NCBI GenBank assembly: GCA_903835075.1
Contig: CAILLM010000011.1
Coordinates: forward strand, 1 to 16,576
From: Candidatus Staskawiczbacteria bacterium
GTDB taxonomy: Bacteria; Patescibacteria; Paceibacteria; Paceibacterales; Staskawiczbacteraceae
Length of the DNA stretch: 16,576 nt
Direction of reading: 5' to 3'
A model generated the notes under the pieces. It worked only from the letters and a program-made list of their open reading frames with translations. It had not been told where the DNA came from and did not search any database. The stretch's first letter is position 1. Every line of letters begins with the position of its first letter. This document shows, in pieces, positions 12,023-16,576 of this stretch. The translations under genes and the position numbers were made by a program.

Positions 12023-13371
12023 ACTGTTCTTTTTGTTAATGATTTTATGGCGATAATGCCTCTTTTTAAGTCGCTATAATTTGGGATATGATTACTTTCT
12101 AATAAATCTATTGCTTCGTCAGACATTTTTCCACCAAGAAAAAAACAAATAATTGGTTTTTTGGGAAACTTCTTTTTTAACTCTACTATTATTTTAGCAT
12201 TTTCATCGGGGTCTGTCATAATTTGTGGAGTTTGTATAACAATTAATCCCCCAACATCTTTTTGGTTTAAAACTGTTTCAATTGCAACCTTATAGCCTAT
12301 GCTTGAAGCATCTCCAACAATGTCCAGCGGATTATGCTTAGACCAATGCGGACTCATATTTGGCGAACTAGAAATTTTATTTACTGTTTCCTGTGTAAGT
12401 TCTGCCAAATTTATTCCTTCAATTTTACAATAATCAGCTGCCATAACCCCGCAACCACCACCATTCGTAACAATTGCAAAAGAGTTGTTGCAACACGGTT
12501 GCCATGCTAATAATTTAGAAATGTCTATCCACTCTTCAATTGATTCAGCCTCAATAATTCCAACTTGTTTAAAAACTGCTTTATAAGTTTCATAATCACC
12601 TGCCATAGACCCCGTGTGACTTTGCACTGCTTGTACTCCAGCCGCAAATTTCCCAGCCTTAATTGCCACAATTGGTTTTGTTTTGGTAATTTTTTTAGCA
12701 ACTTCCATAAATTTCTTCCCATCTCTAATTGCCTCTACGTACAATGCCAAAACCTTTGTTGCCCTGTCTTGCCCAAACCACTCTATTAGGTCAGTTAACC
12801 CTATATCTGCCTCGTTTCCATATGAAACTGCCGCAGACACCCCTAATTTGTCCACTCCGTCGATTACAACGTCCACCAGTGCTCCAGACTGAGACAAAAA
12901 GGCAATTTTTCCCTCTTCGGGCGTCCCAGGTGAAAATGATGCATTTAGCTTATTTTTTGTTACAACAACGCCCAAACAATTAGGCCCTATCATGGGAATT
13001 CCTGCTGTTCTAACTTTTTCCAAAATCTCTTCTTGGTGAATTTTTCCCTCTTCTCCTGCTTCACCAAAACCAGCAGAAATAACAATTATTCCACCAACTT
13101 TTTTAGCGCAACATTCATCTATAACTTCTGAAACAAATTTTGCGGGAACCGCCACAACAGCTAAATCAATTTCCTCAGTAATTTCTGATATTTTGGCAAC
13201 TGGCTTTATGCCCATAATTTCTTCTGGATTTGGGTTAACAAAATATATTTTTCTTTCATCTTTACCGGTTAAAATGTTTTTTACCAAACCAAAACCAACT
13301 GTTTTTTCTTTATTGCTGGCTCCAATTATGGCAACTGTTTTTGGGTTAAATAGTTTTTCTAAATTTTTCAT
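12016..13371 (-). CDS. acdA: acetyl-CoA synthetase (ADP-forming), alpha subunit
   Basis: Converts acetyl-CoA, ADP and phosphate to acetate, CoA and ATP together with the beta subunit, an ATP-making fermentation step. The 451-residue length matches separate alpha subunits of archaea. Residues about 1-130 are the CoA-binding Rossmann domain (TVAIIGASNKEKTVGFG, 12-28; GPNCLGV, 129-135). The succinyl-CoA synthetase-like ligase domain holds SQSGALVDVVIDG (160-172), YVEAIRDG (211-218), and SHTGSMAGD (251-259), with H252 as the phosphohistidine. NGGGCGVMAADYC begins the third domain. The start lies 6 bases after the acdB stop, and the pilin gene overlaps its end. Other short-chain or aryl acids could also be substrates. 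Confidence 0.93.
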   Translation of the reverse strand: MKNLEKLFNPKTVAIIGASNKEKTVGFGLVKNILTGKDERKIYFVNPNPEEIMGIKPVAKISEITEEIDLAVVAVPAKFVSEVIDECCAKKVGGIIVISAGFGEAGEEGKIHQEEILEKVRTAGIPMIGPNCLGVVVTKNKLNASFSPGTPEEGKIAFLSQSGALVDVVIDGVDKLGVSAAVSYGNEADIGLTDLIEWFGQDRATKVLALYVEAIRDGKKFMEVAKKITKTKPIVAIKAGKFAAGVQAVQSHTGSMAGDYETYKAVFKQVGIIEAESIEEWIDISKLLAWQPCCNNSFAIVTNGGGCGVMAADYCKIEGINLAELTQETVNKISSSPNMSPHWSKHNPLDIVGDASSIGYKVAIETVLNQKDVGGLIVIQTPQIMTDPDENAKIIVELKKKFPKKPIICFFLGGKMSDEAIDLLESNHIPNYSDLKRGIIAIKSLTKRTVC

Positions 13372-13377
13372 TATTTA

Positions 13378-13998
13378 TTAAATTAAAAATTTGAAATCAA
13401 CAGCTAATGATTTTTTGCTGTCAGAAATTACAGGATTTAAATCAATTTGCAAAATATTGCTTTCTTTCATTGATAAATCAGAAATTGCTGAAATAATTTT
13501 TGCTGTTTCTTTAAAATTAATAGGCTCTTTATCTCTTTTTCCGCACAAATAATCATAACCTTTTAATTCAGCCATCATTTCCATTGCATTACTTTCAGAA
13601 ACAGGGGCAACTCGCAAAACAAAATCTTTTAAAATCTCTGTAAAAATTCCACCAATTCCAACCATAATAACTGGCCCAAATTGCGGATCACGCTTCATAC
13701 CAACAATTAAACTTTTCCCCATGGCTTTTTCTTGCACTAAAACCCCTTCAACGCCTGAAATTTTTTTCATTTCAGAAAACATTTTTGCTAAACCGCCTTT
13801 GTCTGTCGCCTCACCAACTCCTTTTTCTTCTGTACGGTGCAAAATATTTTTTCCGTAAATTTTTAAAAAAACTGGGTACCCAAAGCTCTCCGCAACTTTT
13901 TCTGCTTCTTCTTGTGTTACACAAAAAGCGGTTTTCGGGCAAGAAACTTTATATTTTGCCAATAAACTTTTGGCTTCATCAAAATTAACTAATTCCAT
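13378..13998 (-). CDS. acdB: acetyl-CoA synthetase (ADP-forming), beta subunit (ATP-grasp)
   Basis: Nucleotide-binding partner of the alpha subunit; 206 residues, slightly shorter than the usual 230 or so. The ATP-grasp fold shows in GYPVFLKIYGKNILHRTEEKG (40-60), with K47 and H54, in VEGVLVQEKAMGKSLIVGMK (83-102), and in FGPVIMVGIGGIFTEILKD (107-125). The closing metal-site motif, usually E-x-D-x-N-P, reads QIDLNPV (184-190), with Gln in place of the first acid. It is first in the acdB-acdA-pilin operon. The beta-before-alpha order and 6-base gap support a complex made at one site. It starts 80 bases after the gap stop and just beyond gap's terminator. Confidence 0.92.
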   Translation of the reverse strand: MELVNFDEAKSLLAKYKVSCPKTAFCVTQEEAEKVAESFGYPVFLKIYGKNILHRTEEKGVGEATDKGGLAKMFSEMKKISGVEGVLVQEKAMGKSLIVGMKRDPQFGPVIMVGIGGIFTEILKDFVLRVAPVSESNAMEMMAELKGYDYLCGKRDKEPINFKETAKIISAISDLSMKESNILQIDLNPVISDSKKSLAVDFKFLI

Positions 13999-14010
13999 AT
14001 TTAAATTTTT

Positions 14011-14040
14011 ATTGTATTCAACTATTTTACCACTTTTCCA
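14011..14040 (-). promoter_or_regulatory. weak candidate promoter of acdBA-pilin
   Basis: On the minus strand: TGGAAA (14035-14040, four of six), an 18-base spacer, and TACAAT (14011-14016, five of six). The predicted start is near 14004, leaving only about 5 bases before the ATG. It lies just beyond the gap terminator, where a new promoter would be needed. Confidence 0.35.
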
Positions 14041-14045
14041 AAAAC

Positions 14046-14075
14046 AAAAAAAGCGCCGTTGAATCGACGCCTTTT
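14046..14075 (-). terminator. gap: gap terminator
   Basis: Minus-strand stem of 11 pairs including two G-U, AAAAGGCGTCG/CGGCGCTTTTT (14065-14075 with 14048-14058), ending in a T-run, 3 bases after the gap stop. Confidence 0.8.
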
Positions 14076-14078
14076 CTA

Positions 14079-15080
14079 TTATAATTTTTTACCAACAAAT
14101 TCAGCAAAATCTGCCATTCGGCAACTGTAACCCCATTCGTTGTCATACCAACCAATAATTTTTACCATATTATCATTTACCATTGTTTCTTCTGCGTCCA
14201 CAATTGATGAATAAGTGTCCCCCTTAAAATCCATAGAAACCAAAGGTTGTTTTTCAACTCGCAAAATTCCTTTAAACCCTGCTGTTTCTGCAGCCTTTTC
14301 AAATGCCAAGTTTACTTCTTCTTTTGTGGTTGATTTTTTAACTTCAACAACCAAGTCTAATAAAGAAACTGTTGGGGTTGGGACTCTTACCGCAATGCCG
14401 TCTAATTTACCATTTAATTCAGGAATCATTTTTCCAATTGCTTTGGCCGCACCTGTTGAAGTTGGAATCATATTTAGTGCAGCCGCTCTTGCTCTTCGCA
14501 AATCTTTATGAGGCAAATCTAGAATTTTTTGATCATTTGTATAGCTGTGAATTGTTGTCATAAAACCTTTTACAATTCCAAATTCGTCATTCAAAACTTT
14601 TGCAATTGGAGCTAAGCAATTTGTGGTGCAAGAACCCATGTCCATTACATTTACTTTTGCAGTGTCATATGTGTCGGCATTTACGCCCAACACAAATCCC
14701 GGCAAATCTTTGCAAGGAGCAGAAACAATAACTTTTTTAGCTCCAGCTGTAATATGCTTTCCTGCACCTTCGGCATCTGTAAAAAATCCGGTACATTCAA
14801 ATACAATGTCCACTTGCAAATCTTTCCAAGGCAATTTTTCTGGTTCTTTTTCTGCCAAAGCCAAATATTTTTTACCGCCAACAATGATTGAGTCTTCGGT
14901 TGCAGAAATTTCTTTTTGATATGTCCCGTAATTAGAGTCGTGCTTTAAGAGATGTGCCAAAGTTTGGTTGTCAGTTAAGTCATTTATGGCCACAACTTCC
15001 AAATCAGGATGAGATTCCTCAATATTTTTAAAAACTTGTCGGCCTATTCTTCCAAAACCATTTATTGCAACTTTTATCAT
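14079..15080 (-). CDS. gap: glyceraldehyde-3-phosphate dehydrogenase
   Basis: Oxidises glyceraldehyde-3-phosphate to 1,3-bisphosphoglycerate with NAD(P); 333 residues, full length. INGFGRIGRQ (7-16) is the dinucleotide site. INDLTD (32-37), with an acidic residue after the second strand, favours NAD. SCTTNCLAP (150-158) holds the nucleophile C151, and H178 in TTIHSYTNDQ activates it. The residues before the active cysteine read MDMGS rather than the common SNAS. RRARAAALNMIPTSTGAAKAIG and WYDNEWGYS also fit. A monocistronic unit, by its terminator. No Shine-Dalgarno before the ATG. Confidence 0.97.
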   Translation of the reverse strand: MIKVAINGFGRIGRQVFKNIEESHPDLEVVAINDLTDNQTLAHLLKHDSNYGTYQKEISATEDSIIVGGKKYLALAEKEPEKLPWKDLQVDIVFECTGFFTDAEGAGKHITAGAKKVIVSAPCKDLPGFVLGVNADTYDTAKVNVMDMGSCTTNCLAPIAKVLNDEFGIVKGFMTTIHSYTNDQKILDLPHKDLRRARAAALNMIPTSTGAAKAIGKMIPELNGKLDGIAVRVPTPTVSLLDLVVEVKKSTTKEEVNLAFEKAAETAGFKGILRVEKQPLVSMDFKGDTYSSIVDAEETMVNDNMVKIIGWYDNEWGYSCRMADFAEFVGKKL

Positions 15081-15084
15081 TTTT

Positions 15085-15176
15085 TAAAGCGAGCCGAATA
15101 AATTTTTGGAGGAGGGGTAGTCGCCTTGGGAAACTGACCCGACGAGCAAAAATTTGATTTGGCGAGCGAAAATTAA
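15085..15176. other. inverted-repeat spacer upstream of gap
   Basis: This 92-base, partly GC-rich spacer holds AAATTTTTG/CAAAAATTT (15100-15108 with 15147-15155) enclosing GTCG/CGAC (15120-15123 with 15140-15143). It resembles the repeat-filled spacers at 2218-2339 and 7919-8039 in style, not in exact sequence. A gap leader structure or an inserted element are both possible. Confidence 0.45.
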
Positions 15177-15410
15177 TTATTGCCCTATCTTGAGGAGCCT
15201 GTCGATTTTTTCTTTATCAAAACCAACTATAATTTCTCCGTCTATATCAACAACTGGAACCGTCATTTGTCCAGAATCTTTTATCATTTTTTGAAGCTGA
15301 CTTTCATCTTTTGAAATATCTATGTCTTCAAAATCAATATCATTTTTTTTAAAATAACCTTTTAATGTTTTGCAGTAAACACAAGTTGGTGTAGAATATA
15401 TTTTTGTCAT
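15177..15410 (-). CDS. glutaredoxin/NrdH-like redox protein
   Basis: Small thiol-disulfide exchange protein of 77 residues. The CVYC active site is at 10-13 (STPTCVYCKTLKGYF), TVPVV with the cis-proline at 50-54, and GFDKEKIDRLL near the end; the size and motifs fit NrdH/glutaredoxin-like proteins. No signal peptide, so cytosolic. The frame is open upstream to 15518, but that part reads the GAAGCA repeat of the neighbouring gene as poly-leucine, so the start at 15410 was chosen. It begins 7 bases after the stop of the upstream gene, so the two are co-transcribed and probably coupled. Its electron donor is not in the window. Confidence 0.92.
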   Translation of the reverse strand: MTKIYSTPTCVYCKTLKGYFKKNDIDFEDIDISKDESQLQKMIKDSGQMTVPVVDIDGEIIVGFDKEKIDRLLKIGQ

Positions 15411-15417
15411 AGTTGTG

Positions 15418-16497
15418 TTATTGGGCTGCTGGAGCACAGTTAGCTGCCTGAGCAGATCCTGAAGCAGAAGCAGAAGCAGAAGCAGAAGCAGAAGCAGAAG
15501 ATGCATATGTGGCTGCAAAAGAAACCGAAGCTTCTGCTGTGCTTAATTTTGTAGAACAATATGCCGATGGAGTGCTTGCACCTGCACAAACCATTGATTT
15601 TACTCCATCTGCTGTTCTTCCACCGTAATCAGACTCTGAAACCGTGGCTCCATTTAAAATTAGCGTTGGTGAACTTGAAACTCCATATTTTGATGCTAAA
15701 TCAAAGTCTGCTTGTGCATAAGCTAATCCTCTTTTTGCATCGGAAACGCAAGCATTTAACTTGGCAGTATCTACCCCTGTTGAAGCCTGACATCCCTTTG
15801 AATCACCAATTGGCATTCCATTAGCCATGGCACCAGCAGATTTTTTCATGTAACAAGAAACATAATTCCAATACTTGGCTGGCTGTTCCTCTCTGACACA
15901 AATTTGTCTCAAATTCTCATCAGCCTCTTCTTGCCCATGCATAGAACTAATCTTTCCACCAGCAACTTCTCCTATATACCTTATTTTAACATTTGAAGCG
16001 AGCGTTGAAACATTTTTGACAGCTTCTGCTACAGCTCTTTGCATTTGCAATCCATAAGGGCAACTACTCACAACAAATGCTTCCAACATTGGGCTTGCGG
16101 TTTTTGTTACTGTTGCTGGAGTGCTTGGGGTTGTGCTAGCTGGAGTTTTAGCATCTTTTTTAGGAGCCATATTAAATGCTTGTGGAAATAGCAATTTTCC
16201 ATCTTTCGTTACATATGAATCAAAGTTACTGCTACCAATTTTTATTGTTACTTTGACTAATCCAGATTCCTCAGAAACTTTTACTAAAGATGCCGGGGTT
16301 TGTGAAAGTTGGTTATTGTTGATATAATCAACAGCTGCTTTTCCAATCTGGTTGTCAGACATTCCAAATAAAGTTGGCATTGTAAAAATGCCATTTGAAC
16401 TGGCAATTATGACACCCACCACCACAACTGCAATTACTGCTACGCCCACAAGAATATGATTCCTGCTAAGCTTTTTCAAAAAACTTAATTTTGACAT
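15418..16497 (-). CDS. membrane-anchored GILT/DsbA-like thioredoxin-fold protein
   Basis: Predicted extracytoplasmic oxidoreductase, 359 residues. Basic N-terminus, then one membrane helix (about 14-33). Residues 45-110 are a small domain of unknown type; 111-136 are a Pro/Thr/Ser/Lys linker. The thioredoxin fold runs from about 137 to 305: VVSSCPYGLQMQ has CPYG (146-149) instead of CxxC, and SSSPTLILNG holds the cis-proline P277. Between them, HGQEEADENLRQIC (187-200), WNYVSCYM (210-217), C236 and C250 copy the order of the GILT family (HG..E..N...C, then C.E/C.M). Ten cysteines lie after the anchor. The C-terminus has an (SA)n tract and one last cysteine (C354). The GILT assignment is from motif order, not a search. 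Confidence 0.8.
   Translation of the reverse strand: MSKLSFLKKLSRNHILVGVAVIAVVVVGVIIASSNGIFTMPTLFGMSDNQIGKAAVDYINNNQLSQTPASLVKVSEESGLVKVTIKIGSSNFDSYVTKDGKLLFPQAFNMAPKKDAKTPASTTPSTPATVTKTASPMLEAFVVSSCPYGLQMQRAVAEAVKNVSTLASNVKIRYIGEVAGGKISSMHGQEEADENLRQICVREEQPAKYWNYVSCYMKKSAGAMANGMPIGDSKGCQASTGVDTAKLNACVSDAKRGLAYAQADFDLASKYGVSSSPTLILNGATVSESDYGGRTADGVKSMVCAGASTPSAYCSTKLSTAEASVSFAATYASSASASASASASASGSAQAANCAPAAQ
15461..15500. repeat. hexanucleotide tandem repeat (GAAGCA), about 6.7 copies
   Basis: A perfect (GAAGCA)n run of 40 bases. On the coding (minus) strand it gives the alternating Ser-Ala tract near residues 333-346 of the thioredoxin-fold protein. Copy-number changes would lengthen or shorten the tract without a frameshift. 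Confidence 0.95.
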
Positions 16498-16576
16498 TAC
16501 GTTCGAATTAATAATTAAAAATTAGAAATTTAAAAAATAATTTTAAATTAAAAATTAGAAATTAAAAATTTATTAA
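16498..16576. repeat. AT-rich spacer with an 18-base direct repeat
   Basis: AATTAAAAATTAGAAATT occurs at 16513-16530 and again at 16546-16563. Its core 14-mer also occurs inverted at 9067-9080. No gene. It may hold the promoter of the thioredoxin-fold gene, but no convincing box was found. Confidence 0.55.

Noticed and set aside
15411..15518. Poly-leucine N-terminal extension that would anchor the glutaredoxin in the membrane
   Set aside because: The leucine run is the out-of-frame reading of the GAAGCA repeat of the neighbouring gene, and no ribosome-binding site precedes it.
1..16576. CRISPR array, insertion sequence or prophage
   Set aside because: No regularly spaced repeats, transposase, integrase or phage genes are present; repeats here are short palindromes and one microsatellite.

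Overview
The window looks like a piece of a Patescibacteria (CPR) genome, probably Parcubacteria-like. The evidence is an AT-rich sequence, short gene spacing, a fermentative gene set (class II aldolase, PfkB-family kinase, GAPDH, PEP synthase, ADP-forming acetyl-CoA synthetase), a short EF-Ts, a type IV prepilin, and the 16S rRNA 5' end. Standard code fits all genes. Every gene except prfA lies on the minus strand. The phylum call is inferred from gene content and 16S motifs; no alignment was run.

Layout, left to right. 1-130 is the 5' end of a 16S rRNA gene on the minus strand. Its leader (131-465) contains a terminator-like hairpin, and a near-consensus promoter lies at 472-500. Next come tRNA-Thr(UGU), a small membrane protein, tsf, rpsB and rpmE, all transcribed toward the rRNA; rpmE has its own promoter and a twin-hairpin leader. 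From 2853 to 4587 the plus-strand prfA sits between two GC-rich minus-strand units. One encodes a small unrecognised protein (2884-3129). The other (4134-4552) looks like a highly structured RNA with a promoter, an operator-like dyad and a strong terminator. prfA encodes an RF1 lacking its N-terminal domain and appears to be leaderless.

4603-6000 encodes an exported coiled-coil protein with a lytic transglycosylase domain. 6073-6946 holds an overlapping pair, ferredoxin and ribosomal protein L25. 7033-11513 carries fba, a PfkB-family kinase and ppsA. 11555-13998 carries both subunits of ADP-forming acetyl-CoA synthetase, followed by an overlapping type IV prepilin. 14079-15080 is gap. 15177-16497 holds a glutaredoxin-like protein and a membrane-anchored GILT/DsbA-like protein.

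Together, fba, the PfkB kinase, gap and ppsA cover the middle and lower part of the hexose/triose pathway, while AcdAB makes ATP from acetyl-CoA and the ferredoxin can take electrons from oxidative steps. The transglycosylase and prepilin are exported and carry even numbers of cysteines; the thioredoxin-fold protein at the right end could serve them. Several spacers (2218-2339, 7919-8039, 15085-15176) are made of nested inverted repeats. Shine-Dalgarno sequences are mostly absent, and several starts have a -10 box placed so that the transcript would begin at or next to the start codon.
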